Assembly: GCF_900021175.1 (NCBI RefSeq)
Contig: NZ_FCOP01000011.1
Span: forward strand, 434,001 to 498,000
Length of the DNA stretch: 64,000 nucleotides
DNA from: Pseudenterobacter timonensis
GTDB lineage: Bacteria > Pseudomonadota > Gammaproteobacteria > Enterobacterales > Enterobacteriaceae
Direction: 5' to 3'
In this document: piece by piece, positions 1 to 9,567 of the stretch
Position numbering within the stretch: position 1 is the stretch's first letter
Layout of the letters: each line of letters opens with the position of its first letter
Position numbers and translations under genes: made by a program
The notes under the pieces: model-generated
The model's input: only the letters and a program-made list of their open reading frames with translations
Databases searched by the model: none
Told to the model about the DNA's origin: nothing

Positions 1-1
1 T

Positions 2-454
2 GCCGAAGCGGGTGTCTACCTGATCTCCCCGTTCGTCGGCCGTATTCTCGACTGGTACAAAGCCAACACCGACAAGAAAGAGTACGCGGGCGCAGAAGAT
101 CCGGGCGTGGTCTCCGTTACCGAGATCTACGAGTACTACAAACAGCACGGCTATGAAACCGTCGTGATGGGCGCCAGCTTCCGTAACATCGGCGAAATCC
201 TTGAGCTGGCGGGCTGCGACCGTCTGACTATCGCACCTGCGCTGCTGAAAGAGCTGGCGGAAAGCGAAGGCACCGTGGAGCGTAAGCTGAGCTACACCGG
301 TGAAGTGAAAGCGCGTCCTGAGCGTATCACCGAGTCCGAGTTCCTGTGGCAGCACAACCAGGATCCGATGGCAGTCGATAAACTGGCGGACGGTATTCGC
401 AAGTTTGCCGTTGACCAGGAAAAACTGGAAAAAATGATCGGCGACCTGCTGTAA
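2..454 (+). CDS. talB: Transaldolase B, C-terminal part (5' end outside window)
   Basis: This is the last 150 residues of a class I transaldolase, which moves a dihydroxyacetone unit between sugar phosphates in the non-oxidative pentose phosphate pathway in the cytoplasm. The frame is open from the first bases and reads [20 protein letters not shown], typical of TalB. The phosphate-binding stretch [11 protein letters not shown] follows, and the protein ends in MIGDLL. The family is about 317 residues long, so a little under half is present and the Schiff-base lysine lies upstream of the window. A hairpin follows the stop, and mog lies downstream as in E. coli. Confidence 0.97.
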   Translation, partial: AEAGVYLISPFVGRILDWYKANTDKKEYAGAEDPGVVSVTEIYEYYKQHGYETVVMGASFRNIGEILELAGCDRLTIAPALLKELAESEGTVERKLSYTGEVKARPERITESEFLWQHNQDPMAVDKLADGIRKFAVDQEKLEKMIGDLL

Positions 455-461
455 TCATTCT

Positions 462-490
462 GCGTGGCCGGTTTCCGGCCACGCTCTCTT
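462..490 (+). terminator. Hairpin after talB, probable terminator
   Basis: A perfect 10-bp stem (GCGTGGCCGG / CCGGCCACGC) with a TTT loop starts 7 bases after the talB stop and is followed by TCTCTTC. The stem is strong but the U-tract is interrupted, so termination efficiency is uncertain. Confidence 0.7.
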
Positions 491-560
491 CGCCTGGCCC
501 TGTCTGTTCCTCCCTTCTGCGTGTATCATTCTCCTCCAGTATTGTTTGAACGGAATGACT

Positions 561-1148
561 ATGAATACCTTACGCATCGGCCTCGTTTCGATTTCTGACC
601 GCGCCTCCAGCGGTATCTATCAGGATAAAGGCATCCCTGCGCTGGAAGCGTGGCTTACCCGCGCGCTGACCACCCCGTTTCAGCTGGAAACCCGCCTTAT
701 CCCGGATGAGCAGCCCATCATTGAACAAACCCTCTGCGAGCTGGTGGATGAGATGAGCTGTCACCTGGTGTTGACCACCGGCGGAACCGGGCCTGCCCGC
801 CGTGACGTGACGCCTGACGCCACGCTGGCGGTGGCCGATCGTGAAATGCCGGGCTTTGGCGAGCAGATGCGGCAGATTAGCCTACACTTTGTGCCAACGG
901 CGATCCTCTCCCGCCAGGTCGGGGTGATCCGCAAGCAGGCGCTCATCCTTAATTTGCCAGGCCAGCCAAAATCCATTCAGGAGACGCTGGAAGGGGTTAA
1001 AACCGAGGAAGGGAAGGTTGTCGTGGCGGGTATCTTCGCAAGTGTACCGTATTGTATACAGTTACTGGATGGCCCTTATATCGAGACCGATCCGCAGCTC
1101 GTAGCAGCTTTTCGGCCGAAAAGCGCAAGGCGTGAAACGATCTCCTGA
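561..1148 (+). CDS. mog: Molybdopterin adenylyltransferase
   Basis: The enzyme adenylates molybdopterin with ATP, the step before molybdate insertion in molybdenum cofactor synthesis. The 195-residue protein matches the usual MogA length when started at the ATG at 561 (MNTLRIGLVSISDRASSG). An in-frame TTG 15 bases upstream also opens the frame but is less likely. The MoaB/Mog-fold nucleotide-binding stretch TTGGTGPARRDVTPDAT is present near residues 73-90, followed by MPGFGEQMR and ALILNLPGQP. The gene lies directly downstream of talB, as in E. coli. Nothing unusual is seen. Confidence 0.96.
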   Translation: MNTLRIGLVSISDRASSGIYQDKGIPALEAWLTRALTTPFQLETRLIPDEQPIIEQTLCELVDEMSCHLVLTTGGTGPARRDVTPDATLAVADREMPGFGEQMRQISLHFVPTAILSRQVGVIRKQALILNLPGQPKSIQETLEGVKTEEGKVVVAGIFASVPYCIQLLDGPYIETDPQLVAAFRPKSARRETIS

Positions 1149-1265
1149 AATTTGCCCTTTTGTGACATAAGCTACAGACCCGGTAGCGTACGAAGGGTTT
1201 TACGGTATAGTAATTTTTTCTTTACGGAAGCTGTAAAACTATAACTACGTTTGCAAGGGTACCCT

Positions 1266-2573
1266 ATGTCACATTACGCCCGACCTCTGAATCGTCAGGA
1301 TTACAAGACGCTCTCCCTCGCGGCGCTCGGCGGCGCGCTGGAGTTCTATGATTTCATCATCTTTGTCTTTTTTGCCGCCGTAGTGGGGGAGCGCTTCTTC
1401 CCGGCGGATATCCCCGACTGGCTGCGCCAGCTCCAGACCTTCGGTATTTTTGCCGCAGGGTATCTGGCGCGCCCCCTCGGCGGCATTGTCATGGCCCATT
1501 TCGGCGATCTGGTGGGACGTAAAAAGATGTTTACGCTCAGCATCCTGCTGATGGCGGTCCCGACGCTGGCCATTGGTCTGCTCCCTACCTATGAATCGAT
1601 GGGCATCGTGGCTCCGCTGCTGCTGTTGCTGATGCGTTTATTGCAGGGGGCGGCAATTGGCGGCGAGGTGCCGGGCGCCTGGGTATTTGTCGCCGAGCAT
1701 GTCCCGGCTCGTCGCATCGGCATCGCCTGCGGCACGCTGACCGCCGGGTTGACCATCGGCATTCTGCTGGGCTCGGTGGTCGCCACCCTGGTGAACACCA
1801 GCCTGACGCCGCAGGCGGTGCATGAATGGGGCTGGCGGATCCCGTTTTTGCTCGGCGGAGCCTTCGGGCTGGTAGCGATGTACCTGCGTCGCTGGCTGCA
1901 GGAGACGCCGATCTTCCTTGAGATGCAGCAGCGTAAGGCGCTGGCGCAGGAGCTGCCGGTTAAGGCCGTAGTAGTGCATCACCGCAAAGCGGTGGTCATC
2001 TCGATGCTGCTGACCTGGCTGCTCTCCGCCGGGATCGTGGTGGTGATTCTGATGTCCCCGGTCTGGCTGCAAAAGCAATATGGCTTTGCGCCTGCGGTAA
2101 CGCTGCAGGCGAACAGCGTGGCAACCATCATGCTCTGCTTCGGCTGCCTTATCGCCGGCGTGGCGGCGGATCGTTTTGGCGCCAGCCGCACTTTTATTAT
2201 CGGTAGCCTGCTGCTGGCGGCCTCGAGCTGGGCCTTTTATCACCTTTCCGGCAGCCACCCGGAGCATCTTTTCTTATTGTATGGTGTCGTCGGGCTGTGC
2301 GTGGGCGTCGTGGGGGCGGTACCCTATGTGATGGTGCGTGCCTTCCCGGCGGAAGTGCGCTTTACCGGCATCTCTTTTTCCTACAACGTCTCTTACGCCA
2401 TTTTCGGCGGTCTGACGCCGGTGGCCGTGGCGCTGCTGATGGGGGTCTCGCCCATGGCGCCCGCCTGGTATGTACTGGCGCTGTCGCTGATGGGGCTGGG
2501 GATAGGTTTCTGGTTGCGCCGGGAGCCGGCTGAAGAGAGAGGAGCGGCGCTGGTTAATCCTGCCCAGCCCTGA
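1266..2573 (+). CDS. MFS transporter, metabolite:H+ symporter-like (substrate unknown)
   Basis: This is a 435-residue polytopic membrane protein with about 12 hydrophobic segments. The first segment contains GALEFYDFIIFVFFA. The loop between segments 2 and 3 contains HFGDLVGRKKMFTLSILLM, the classical MFS signature. A long segment 4-5 region with LLQGAAIGGEVPGAW resembles the ShiA/KgtP/ProP group (metabolite:H+ symporter family). Start: the ATG at 1266 is preceded by AAGGGT. A TTG at 1251 is also in frame but poorer. The gene sits alone between mog and satP on the plus strand, a place where E. coli has no such gene. Its substrate, perhaps an organic acid or osmolyte, cannot be told from the sequence. 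Confidence 0.85.
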   Translation: MSHYARPLNRQDYKTLSLAALGGALEFYDFIIFVFFAAVVGERFFPADIPDWLRQLQTFGIFAAGYLARPLGGIVMAHFGDLVGRKKMFTLSILLMAVPTLAIGLLPTYESMGIVAPLLLLLMRLLQGAAIGGEVPGAWVFVAEHVPARRIGIACGTLTAGLTIGILLGSVVATLVNTSLTPQAVHEWGWRIPFLLGGAFGLVAMYLRRWLQETPIFLEMQQRKALAQELPVKAVVVHHRKAVVISMLLTWLLSAGIVVVILMSPVWLQKQYGFAPAVTLQANSVATIMLCFGCLIAGVAADRFGASRTFIIGSLLLAASSWAFYHLSGSHPEHLFLLYGVVGLCVGVVGAVPYVMVRAFPAEVRFTGISFSYNVSYAIFGGLTPVAVALLMGVSPMAPAWYVLALSLMGLGIGFWLRREPAEERGAALVNPAQP

Positions 2574-2581
2574 GAGGAAAG

Positions 2582-2606
2582 GTCGTGCCTGCTTCGCAGG
2601 CACGAC
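2582..2606. terminator. Perfect hairpin between convergent MFS and satP genes
   Basis: An 11-bp perfect inverted repeat (GTCGTGCCTGC / GCAGGCACGAC) with a 3-base loop lies 8 bases after the transporter stop and 7 bases before the satP stop on the other strand. No T-run follows on either strand. It could be a weak bidirectional terminator or an mRNA 3'-end stabiliser. Confidence 0.5.
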
Positions 2607-2612
2607 ACACGA

Positions 2613-3179
2613 TTAGTGCTTCTCGCCAATCGGCAGAACGGTACGACCATACTGCTCGTTCAGCACTTCACCCATCGCCAGATAGATCGCGCTGGCACCA
2701 CAGATAACACCTACCCAGCCTGCGACGTGGATAACGCCGACATTATCCGTCAGGTTACCCACCGCCAGCAGGGCGAAGAGCACCGTCAGGCTCAGGAAGA
2801 CGAACTGCAGCGCACGGTTAGCCCCCAGGGTACCAAAGAACATGAACAGGGTGAACACGCCCCACAGCCCCAGATACGCGCCCAGGAAATGCGCGTCAGG
2901 CGCGCCGGTCAGACCCATGTTTGGCATCAGCAGGATCGCTACCAGCGACAGCCAGAAAGCGCCGTAAGAGGTAAACGCGGTTAAACCAAAGGTGTTGCCT
3001 TTCTTATATTCCAGCAGACCCGCAAAAATCTGTGCCAGACCGCCATAAAAAATGCCCATCGCCAGGATAACCCCATCCATCTGAAAGAGCCCCATATTAT
3101 GCAGGTTAAGCAGAATGGTGGTCATGCCGAAACCCATCAGGCCCAGCGGAGCCGGATTAGCCAACTTAGTGTTGCCCAT
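2613..3179 (-). CDS. satP: Acetate/succinate-proton symporter SatP (YaaH)
   Basis: SatP is an inner-membrane acetate uptake channel/symporter of the GPR1/FUN34/YaaH (AceTr) family. The 188-residue protein starts MGNTKLANPAPLGLMGFGMT, which carries the family signature NPAPLGL at residues 8-14. Six hydrophobic segments follow, and the length equals E. coli SatP (188). The gene is on the minus strand, divergent from dnaK and convergent with the MFS transporter. Acetate is an end product of the citrate pathway encoded further along, but no regulatory link is visible. Confidence 0.96.
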   Translation of the reverse strand: MGNTKLANPAPLGLMGFGMTTILLNLHNMGLFQMDGVILAMGIFYGGLAQIFAGLLEYKKGNTFGLTAFTSYGAFWLSLVAILLMPNMGLTGAPDAHFLGAYLGLWGVFTLFMFFGTLGANRALQFVFLSLTVLFALLAVGNLTDNVGVIHVAGWVGVICGASAIYLAMGEVLNEQYGRTVLPIGEKH

Positions 3180-3323
3180 ATGTCCTCAAAAATCGTCATT
3201 AAAAGGATGAAACATTGAAACCCGCGCCTGACCTCCCAGACGGGGCGCGGCATCATAAGGGGCGCAATCGACTGCGTCTATGATCTGAACGGGGGGAAAT
3301 TAAAATATTTTTTATGTCGCCCC

Positions 3324-3352
3324 CTTGATGGAATCCGTTGCGACCCCATCTT
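3324..3352 (+). promoter_or_regulatory. dnaK heat-shock promoter P1 (sigma-32 type)
   Basis: CCCCCTTGAT with a -35 core CTTGAT at 3324-3329 and CCCCATCTT at 3344-3352 match the sigma-32 consensus (CTTGAA and CCCCATNT), about 120 bases upstream of dnaK. The flanking TAGTCAACCGCAGTG is also as in E. coli dnaK P1. Confidence 0.88.
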
Positions 3353-3396
3353 GTAGTCAACCGCAGTGTGTGGACCTGAAAAAAATCAATCAGGGC

Positions 3397-3424
3397 AGTT
3401 GAAAAAGCACCTTCTGCCCTTATT
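3397..3424 (+). promoter_or_regulatory. dnaK heat-shock promoter P2 (sigma-32 type)
   Basis: A second heat-shock-like element lies nearer the gene: AGTTGAA at 3397-3403 and GCCCTTATT at 3416-3424, corresponding in place and sequence to E. coli dnaK P2. Its -10 region is further from consensus than that of P1. Confidence 0.7.
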
Positions 3425-3472
3425 ACAGGTACACAACCACATGTTGACCGAATTTTTAGTGGAGACGTTTAG

Positions 3473-5386
3473 ATGGGTAAAATTATTGGTATCGACCTGG
3501 GTACGACCAACTCTTGTGTAGCGATTATGGACGGCACTCAGGCACGCGTGCTGGAGAACGCCGAGGGCGATCGCACCACGCCTTCTATTATTGCTTATAC
3601 CCAGGATGGTGAAACTCTGGTTGGTCAGCCGGCTAAACGTCAGGCAGTGACAAACCCGCAAAACACCCTGTTTGCAATCAAACGCCTGATTGGCCGCCGC
3701 TTCCAGGATGAAGAAGTTCAGCGTGACGTTTCCATCATGCCGTACAAAATTGTTGCAGCCGACAACGGCGACGCATGGCTTGATGTGAAAGGCACCAAAA
3801 CGGCACCGCCGCAGATCTCTGCTGAAGTGCTGAAGAAAATGAAGAAAACCGCTGAAGATTATCTGGGCGAACCGGTAACCGAAGCTGTTATCACCGTACC
3901 GGCTTACTTTAACGATGCTCAGCGTCAGGCGACTAAAGACGCAGGCCGTATCGCTGGTCTGGAAGTCAAACGTATCATCAACGAACCGACCGCAGCAGCG
4001 CTGGCTTACGGTCTGGATAAAGAAGTCGGCAACCGTACTATCGCGGTTTATGACCTCGGCGGCGGTACTTTCGATATCTCTATTATCGAAATCGACGAAG
4101 TTGACGGTGAAAAAACCTTCGAAGTACTGGCAACCAACGGTGATACCCACCTGGGTGGTGAAGACTTCGATACCCGTCTGATCAACTACCTCGTTGACGA
4201 GTTTAAGAAAGATCAGGGCATCGACCTGCGTAACGACCCGCTGGCGATGCAGCGCCTGAAAGAAGCGGCAGAAAAAGCGAAAATTGAGCTCTCTTCTGCG
4301 CAGCAGACCGACGTGAACCTGCCGTACATCACCGCAGACGCGACCGGTCCGAAACACATGAACATCAAAGTGACTCGCGCGAAACTGGAAAGCCTGGTCG
4401 AAGATCTGGTGAACCGTTCCATCGAGCCGCTGAAAGTCGCTCTGCAGGACGCTGGCCTCTCCGTGTCTGATATCAACGACGTTATCCTCGTTGGTGGTCA
4501 GACCCGTATGCCAATGGTTCAGAAGAAAGTGGCTGAGTTCTTTGGTAAAGAGCCGCGTAAAGACGTTAACCCGGATGAAGCTGTGGCGATCGGTGCTGCG
4601 GTGCAGGGCGGCGTGCTGACGGGTGATGTGAAAGACGTACTGCTGCTGGACGTTACCCCGCTCTCTCTGGGTATCGAAACCATGGGCGGCGTGATGACTC
4701 CGCTGATCACCAAAAACACCACGATCCCGACCAAGCACAGCCAGGTGTTCTCTACCGCTGAAGACAACCAGTCTGCGGTAACCATCCATGTGCTGCAGGG
4801 TGAGCGTAAACGTGCGTCCGATAACAAATCTCTGGGTCAGTTCAACCTGGATGGTATCAACCCGGCGCCGCGCGGCATGCCGCAGATCGAAGTGACCTTC
4901 GATATCGATGCTGACGGTATTCTGCACGTTTCCGCGAAAGACAAAAACAGCGGTAAAGAGCAGAAGATCACCATCAAGGCCTCTTCCGGTCTGAACGAAG
5001 AAGAGATCCAGAAAATGGTGCGTGAAGCGGAAGCGAACGCAGAGTCTGACCGTAAGTTCGAAGAGCTGGTTCAGACCCGCAACCAGGGCGACCATCTGCT
5101 GCACAGCACTCGCAAGCAGGTTGAAGAAGCGGGCGATAAACTGCCGGCTGACGACAAAACGGCTATCGAGTCTGCCCTGAGCGCGCTGGAAACGTCTCTG
5201 AAAGGCGAAGACAAAGCGGATATCGAAGCGAAGATGCAGGCCCTGGCGCAGGTTTCCCAGAAGCTGATGGAAATCGCTCAGCAGCAGCATGCACAGCAGC
5301 AGGCAGGCGCTGACGCTTCCCAGAGCAACGCGAAAGATGACGATGTTGTCGACGCCGAGTTCGAAGAAGTTAAAGATAAAAAATAA
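3473..5386 (+). CDS. dnaK: Chaperone DnaK (Hsp70)
   Basis: DnaK is the ATP-dependent cytoplasmic Hsp70 that binds extended hydrophobic peptides, working with DnaJ and GrpE. It also regulates sigma-32. The 637-residue sequence begins [20 protein letters not shown] with the phosphate-1 loop at residues 5-17. Also present are [12 protein letters not shown] near 170, [12 protein letters not shown] near 194, the autophosphorylated threonine in [10 protein letters not shown] near 199, and the interdomain linker [12 protein letters not shown] near 390. A C-terminal lid ends in a Gln/Ala-rich stretch and the EEVKDKK-type tail. The start follows a GTGGAGA ribosome site. It forms an operon with dnaJ 85 bases downstream. 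Confidence 0.99.
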   Translation: MGKIIGIDLGTTNSCVAIMDGTQARVLENAEGDRTTPSIIAYTQDGETLVGQPAKRQAVTNPQNTLFAIKRLIGRRFQDEEVQRDVSIMPYKIVAADNGDAWLDVKGTKTAPPQISAEVLKKMKKTAEDYLGEPVTEAVITVPAYFNDAQRQATKDAGRIAGLEVKRIINEPTAAALAYGLDKEVGNRTIAVYDLGGGTFDISIIEIDEVDGEKTFEVLATNGDTHLGGEDFDTRLINYLVDEFKKDQGIDLRNDPLAMQRLKEAAEKAKIELSSAQQTDVNLPYITADATGPKHMNIKVTRAKLESLVEDLVNRSIEPLKVALQDAGLSVSDINDVILVGGQTRMPMVQKKVAEFFGKEPRKDVNPDEAVAIGAAVQGGVLTGDVKDVLLLDVTPLSLGIETMGGVMTPLITKNTTIPTKHSQVFSTAEDNQSAVTIHVLQGERKRASDNKSLGQFNLDGINPAPRGMPQIEVTFDIDADGILHVSAKDKNSGKEQKITIKASSGLNEEEIQKMVREAEANAESDRKFEELVQTRNQGDHLLHSTRKQVEEAGDKLPADDKTAIESALSALETSLKGEDKADIEAKMQALAQVSQKLMEIAQQQHAQQQAGADASQSNAKDDDVVDAEFEEVKDKK

Positions 5387-5412
5387 TCGCCCTTTGAACG
5401 GGTAATTACTGG

Positions 5413-5443
5413 CACGGGCGAAGAGGTTTCCTCTCCGCCCGTG
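5413..5443 (+). other. Strong hairpin in the dnaK-dnaJ intergenic space
   Basis: CACGGGCG and CGCCCGTG (8 bp), extended by AGAGG/CCTCT, enclose a TTT loop in the 85-base gap. In E. coli a small RNA (tpke11) has been mapped to this gap. Here only the hairpin is seen. Without a U-tract it may act as a partial attenuator or RNA processing and stability element that sets the DnaK:DnaJ ratio. Confidence 0.6.
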
Positions 5444-5471
5444 CACGCATGTTAGGGGCAGATAAAAAAAG

Positions 5472-6614
5472 ATGGCAAAGCAAGATTACTACGAGATTTT
5501 AGGCGTTCCGAAAACCGCGGAAGAGCGTGAAATCAAAAAGGCGTACAAGCGCCTGGCCATGAAATATCACCCTGACCGCAACCAGGGTGACAAAGAGGCC
5601 GAAGCGAAATTTAAAGAGATCAAAGAAGCCTACGAAGTCCTGACCGATGCGCAAAAACGCGCCGCTTACGACCAGTATGGCCACGCGGCGTTTGAGCAGG
5701 GCGGTATGGGCGGCGGCGGTTTCGGCGGCGGCTTTGGCGGCGGTGCGGATTTCAGCGATATCTTTGGCGACGTCTTTGGCGATATCTTTGGCGGCGGACG
5801 TGGCCGTCAGCGCGCGGCGCGCGGCGCCGATCTACGCTACAACATGGAGCTGACGCTGGAAGAAGCGGTTCGTGGCGTGACCAAAGAGATCCGTATCCCG
5901 ACGCTGGAAGAGTGTGACGTTTGCCACGGCAGCGGCGCAAAAGCGGGAACGCAGCCGCAGACCTGTCCGACCTGTCACGGCTCCGGTCAGGTGCAGATGC
6001 GCCAGGGCTTCTTTGCGGTGCAGCAGGCCTGTCCGCACTGTCATGGGCGCGGTACGCTGATCAAAGATCCGTGCAACAAGTGCCACGGTCACGGTCGCGT
6101 TGAGAAAACCAAAACTCTCTCCGTTAAAATTCCGGCAGGCGTGGACACGGGCGACCGCATCCGTCTGGCAGGCGAGGGGGAAGCGGGTGAGCATGGCGCA
6201 CCGGCAGGCGATCTCTACGTTCAGGTGCAGGTTAAACAGCACGCGATCTTCGAGCGCGAAGGGAACAACCTTTATTGTGAAGTGCCGATTAACTTCGCGA
6301 TGGCCGCGCTCGGCGGTGAAATCGAAGTACCGACGCTGGACGGCCGCGTTAACCTGAAAGTGCCTGGCGAAACCCAGACCGGCAAGCTGTTCCGCATGCG
6401 TGGGAAAGGCGTTAAGTCGGTACGCGGCGGCGCGCAGGGCGACCTGCTCTGCCGTGTGGTGGTTGAAACGCCGGTGGGTCTGAACGACAAGCAGAAACAG
6501 CTGCTGAAAGAGCTGCAGGAGAGCTTTGGCGGCCCGACGGGCGAGAAAAACAGCCCGCGTTCCAAAAGCTTTTTCGACGGCGTGAAAAAGTTTTTTGATG
6601 ACCTGACCCGCTAA
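5472..6614 (+). CDS. dnaJ: Chaperone DnaJ (Hsp40)
   Basis: DnaJ is the co-chaperone that delivers substrates to DnaK and stimulates its ATPase. The 380-residue protein has a J domain with HPD at residues 33-35, a Gly/Phe-rich segment at about 75-110 ([12 protein letters not shown]), and four CXXCXGXG zinc repeats at about 148-215 ([32 protein letters not shown]). C-terminal beta-barrel domains follow. The start is preceded by TTAGGGGCAG. It is co-transcribed with dnaK and ends at a clear terminator. Confidence 0.99.
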   Translation: MAKQDYYEILGVPKTAEEREIKKAYKRLAMKYHPDRNQGDKEAEAKFKEIKEAYEVLTDAQKRAAYDQYGHAAFEQGGMGGGGFGGGFGGGADFSDIFGDVFGDIFGGGRGRQRAARGADLRYNMELTLEEAVRGVTKEIRIPTLEECDVCHGSGAKAGTQPQTCPTCHGSGQVQMRQGFFAVQQACPHCHGRGTLIKDPCNKCHGHGRVEKTKTLSVKIPAGVDTGDRIRLAGEGEAGEHGAPAGDLYVQVQVKQHAIFEREGNNLYCEVPINFAMAALGGEIEVPTLDGRVNLKVPGETQTGKLFRMRGKGVKSVRGGAQGDLLCRVVVETPVGLNDKQKQLLKELQESFGGPTGEKNSPRSKSFFDGVKKFFDDLTR

Positions 6615-6632
6615 GCTGCTGCCCTTTCTGTC

Positions 6633-6664
6633 AAAAAGCCTGGAAGCGATTCCGGGCTTTTTCA
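6633..6664 (+). terminator. Rho-independent terminator of dnaKJ
   Basis: AAAAAGCCTGGAA and TTCCGGGCTTTTT form a long stem around GCGA. The descending arm continues into TTTTTCATTTTT, giving a U-rich tail. Confidence 0.9.
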
Positions 6665-6784
6665 TTTTTATCGTTATGCCTCGGAAAAACTGAATATATA
6701 GCCAATATTAATCTGTTTTTGCCGAGTTTTTTACGTTGGTATTATGGTTTTCTCGAGGTATGGTAGGTTAAAGAGAGAGCTAAA

Positions 6785-7960
6785 GTGAAACTACTACAGC
6801 GTTTTTTCAAAAGTGAGGCTGCCGGCGGGATCGTACTGATTGTGGCCGCCGCGCTGGCAATGGCACTGGCGAACCTGGGAGTGACGCAGGGGAGTTATCA
6901 CGCGTTCCTGCAAACGCCGGTTGAATTGCGCGTGGGCGCGCTGGAAATCAATAAAAACATGCTGCTCTGGATTAACGATGCGCTGATGGCGATCTTTTTC
7001 CTGCTGGTGGGGCTGGAGGTGAAGCGCGAACTGGTTTTAGGCTCCCTTGCCAGCCGCCAGCGCGCGGTTTTTCCGATTATTGCCGCGCTGGGGGGAATGG
7101 TGGTTCCTGCGCTGCTCTATCTGGCGTTTAACTATAATGATCCGATAGCGCGCGACGGCTGGGCGATCCCCGCCGCGACCGATATCGCCTTTGCGCTGGG
7201 CGTGCTGGCGCTGCTTGGTAACCGCGTGCCGGTCGCGCTGAAGATCTTCCTTATGGCGCTGGCGATTATCGACGATCTCGGCGCTATCGTGATTATTGCC
7301 CTGTTCTATACCAGCGATCTGTCGGTTATGTCGCTCAGCGTGGCGGCGGCAGCGATCGCGGTGCTGGTCTTGCTGAATCTGAGTGGCGTACGCCGTACCG
7401 GGATTTATCTGCTGGTGGGCGCAGTTCTCTGGACGGCGGTGCTGAAGTCCGGTGTCCATGCCACCCTGGCGGGCGTTATCATCGGCTTCCTGATTCCGCT
7501 GAAAGAGCAGAATGGCAAATCGCCGGCGAAACAGCTTGAGCATGTCCTGCATCCGTGGGTGGCGTTTCTGATCCTGCCGCTGTTCGCCTTTGCCAATGCG
7601 GGCGTATCGCTGCAGGGCGTTACGGTGGAGGGGCTGACCTCCATGCTGCCGCTGGGGATCGTCGCCGGGCTCTTTATCGGTAAGCCGCTGGGTATTTCGC
7701 TCTTCTGCTGGCTGGCGCTGAAGCTGAAGCTGGCGACGCTGCCGCAAGGCACTACGTTCCGGCAAATCATGGCGGTGGGCGTGCTGTGCGGGATCGGCTT
7801 TACCATGTCGATTTTTATCTCGACGCTGGCCTTCGCATCACAGGATCCGCAGCTTATCGTATGGGCTAAGCTGGGTATTCTGCTCGGGTCGCTGCTTGCG
7901 GCGTTTACCGGATACGCCTTACTGAAAGTGAAACTGTCGGGGCAAGCGCAGCCGACATAA
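6785..7960 (+). CDS. nhaA: Na+/H+ antiporter NhaA
   Basis: NhaA is an inner-membrane electrogenic antiporter (2 H+ in, 1 Na+ out) used at high salt or alkaline pH. The 391-residue protein has 12 hydrophobic segments. D133 (in ATDIAFALG) and the D163-D164 pair (in AIIDDLGA), which carry the ion, are present at the standard positions, as is the histidine in [10 protein letters not shown] that corresponds to the pH-response residue. The start is GTG at 6785, as in E. coli, after AGAGAGAGC. The AT-rich 170-base leader probably holds the NhaR-dependent promoter, but I could not define sites. nhaR follows 57 bases downstream. Confidence 0.98.
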   Translation: MKLLQRFFKSEAAGGIVLIVAAALAMALANLGVTQGSYHAFLQTPVELRVGALEINKNMLLWINDALMAIFFLLVGLEVKRELVLGSLASRQRAVFPIIAALGGMVVPALLYLAFNYNDPIARDGWAIPAATDIAFALGVLALLGNRVPVALKIFLMALAIIDDLGAIVIIALFYTSDLSVMSLSVAAAAIAVLVLLNLSGVRRTGIYLLVGAVLWTAVLKSGVHATLAGVIIGFLIPLKEQNGKSPAKQLEHVLHPWVAFLILPLFAFANAGVSLQGVTVEGLTSMLPLGIVAGLFIGKPLGISLFCWLALKLKLATLPQGTTFRQIMAVGVLCGIGFTMSIFISTLAFASQDPQLIVWAKLGILLGSLLAAFTGYALLKVKLSGQAQPT

Positions 7961-8017
7961 CAGGAAACGGGGCGGGGGCTGAGTCCCTCGCCCGATATCA
8001 GGATCAGGGAGAGAGTC

Positions 8018-8917
8018 ATGCCTCATATCAACTATAACCATCTCTATTATTTCTGGCACGTCTATAAAGAGGGCTCGGTCGTGGGTGCCGCCGAAGCGCT
8101 CTACCTGACGCCGCAGACGGTGACAGGGCAGATCAAAGCCCTGGAAGAGCGCCTGCAGGGAAAACTGTTCAAGCGTAAAGGGCGCGGCATTGAGCCGAGC
8201 GAGCTGGGGGAACTGGTCTTTCGCTATGCCGATAAGATGTTCACCCTCAGTCAGGAGATGCTTGATATCGTCAACTACCGCAAGGAGTCCAACCTGCTGT
8301 TTGACGTTGGCGTGGCGGATGCGCTGTCAAAGCGTCTGGTCAGCGGCGTGCTGGATGCGGCGGTGGCGGAGAATGAGCAAATCCATCTGCGCTGTTTCGA
8401 GTCCACGCATGAGATGCTGCTGGAGCAGCTTAGCCAGCATAAGCTTGATATGATTATTTCCGATTGCCCCATCGACTCCACCCAGCAGGAAGGACTCTTC
8501 TCGGTGAAGATTGGCGAGTGCGGCGTAAGCTTCTGGTGCATCAACCCGCCGCCGGAAAAACCCTTTCCTGCCTGCCTGGAAGAGCGGCGCCTGCTTATTC
8601 CCGGACGGCGTTCCATGCTGGGGCGTAAGCTGCTGAACTGGTTTAACTCCCAGGGCCTGCAGGTGGAGGTTTTAGGCGAGTTCGACGACGCGGCGCTGAT
8701 GAAAGCGTTTGGCGAAGCGCATAACGCCATTTTTGTGGCGCCGACGCTCTACGCGCACGATCTCTATCTTGACGATAAGGTTACCGAGGTAGGCAGGGTG
8801 GAGAACGTGATGGAGGAGTATCACGCGATATTTGCGGAACGTATGATCCAGCACCCGGCGGTGCAGCGCATCTGCAATCGCGACTACTCGGCGCTCTTTA
8901 CGCCACCCGCGCGCTAA
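8018..8917 (+). CDS. nhaR: LysR-type activator NhaR
   Basis: NhaR is the Na+-responsive LysR-family regulator of nhaA. In E. coli it also controls the pga biofilm operon and osmC. The 299-residue protein has an N-terminal winged helix-turn-helix at about residues 3-60, with [21 protein letters not shown]... and [18 protein letters not shown] periplasmic-binding-type effector domain follows. It starts [20 protein letters not shown], as in known NhaR. The gene lies directly downstream of nhaA, most likely as an operon. Confidence 0.97.
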   Translation: MPHINYNHLYYFWHVYKEGSVVGAAEALYLTPQTVTGQIKALEERLQGKLFKRKGRGIEPSELGELVFRYADKMFTLSQEMLDIVNYRKESNLLFDVGVADALSKRLVSGVLDAAVAENEQIHLRCFESTHEMLLEQLSQHKLDMIISDCPIDSTQQEGLFSVKIGECGVSFWCINPPPEKPFPACLEERRLLIPGRRSMLGRKLLNWFNSQGLQVEVLGEFDDAALMKAFGEAHNAIFVAPTLYAHDLYLDDKVTEVGRVENVMEEYHAIFAERMIQHPAVQRICNRDYSALFTPPAR

Positions 8918-8923
8918 GGATAT

Positions 8924-8950
8924 AAAAAAACCCGCGTTAAGCGGGTTCTT
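8924..8950. terminator. Bidirectional terminator between nhaR and rpsT
   Basis: AAAAAAACCCGC and GCGGGTTCTTT pair around GTTAA. Read on the minus strand the stem is followed by a run of seven T, so it should end rpsT transcripts well. It also serves nhaR on the plus strand. Confidence 0.88.
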
Positions 8951-8975
8951 TCAAACAAGCAACAACAAGCGGCGA

Positions 8976-9260
<285 letters not shown>

Positions 9261-9286
9261 CTATGTGGACAATTCAAAGGCCGAGG

Positions 9287-9315
9287 AATATGCCCTCTGT
9301 GCCCTCTTTTGTCAA
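9287..9315 (-). promoter_or_regulatory. rpsT sigma-70 promoter
   Basis: On the minus strand TTGACA (9315-9310) is separated by exactly 17 bases from CATATT (9292-9287). A GC-rich discriminator (TCCTCGGCC) follows, typical of ribosomal promoters under stringent control. Confidence 0.8.
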
Positions 9316-9567
9316 TGGATTTGTGCAAATAAGCGCCGTTAATGTGACGACGCTCGTTACGTAGTGATGGCGCAGGATTCTACCAGCTTGTGGCGGCTGA
9401 ATACAGCTTTTCGGCATAAAAAACGCAGTTTAACGGCAGTTTTTTTCGCCAGCAAAGCCAACGCTGATGAAATCATTAAGGCTTTCTGTTTTGAGGCTTC
9501 AATCGTCGGTTAACCTTAACCGTTGTACAAGGTATACTCTGACGATTTTCACTGTTTTGAGCCTGTC
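9316..9567. other. rpsT-ribF intergenic remainder, no intact gene seen
   Basis: Between the rpsT promoter and the ribF start I find no supported coding sequence. The E. coli small ORF yaaY lies here. The equivalent frame (reading RSDGAGFYQL) is recognisable around 9359-9390 but hits TAA at 9418-9420 and lacks a credible start. GTTGTACAAGGTATACTCTG near 9522-9541 could be part of a ribF promoter. Confidence 0.55.

Noticed and set aside
3386..5446. 686-codon open frame antisense to dnaK
   Set aside because: It mirrors dnaK exactly and has no start signal. Its existence follows from dnaK's strong codon bias, a known artefact opposite Hsp70 genes. No domain is recognisable in it.
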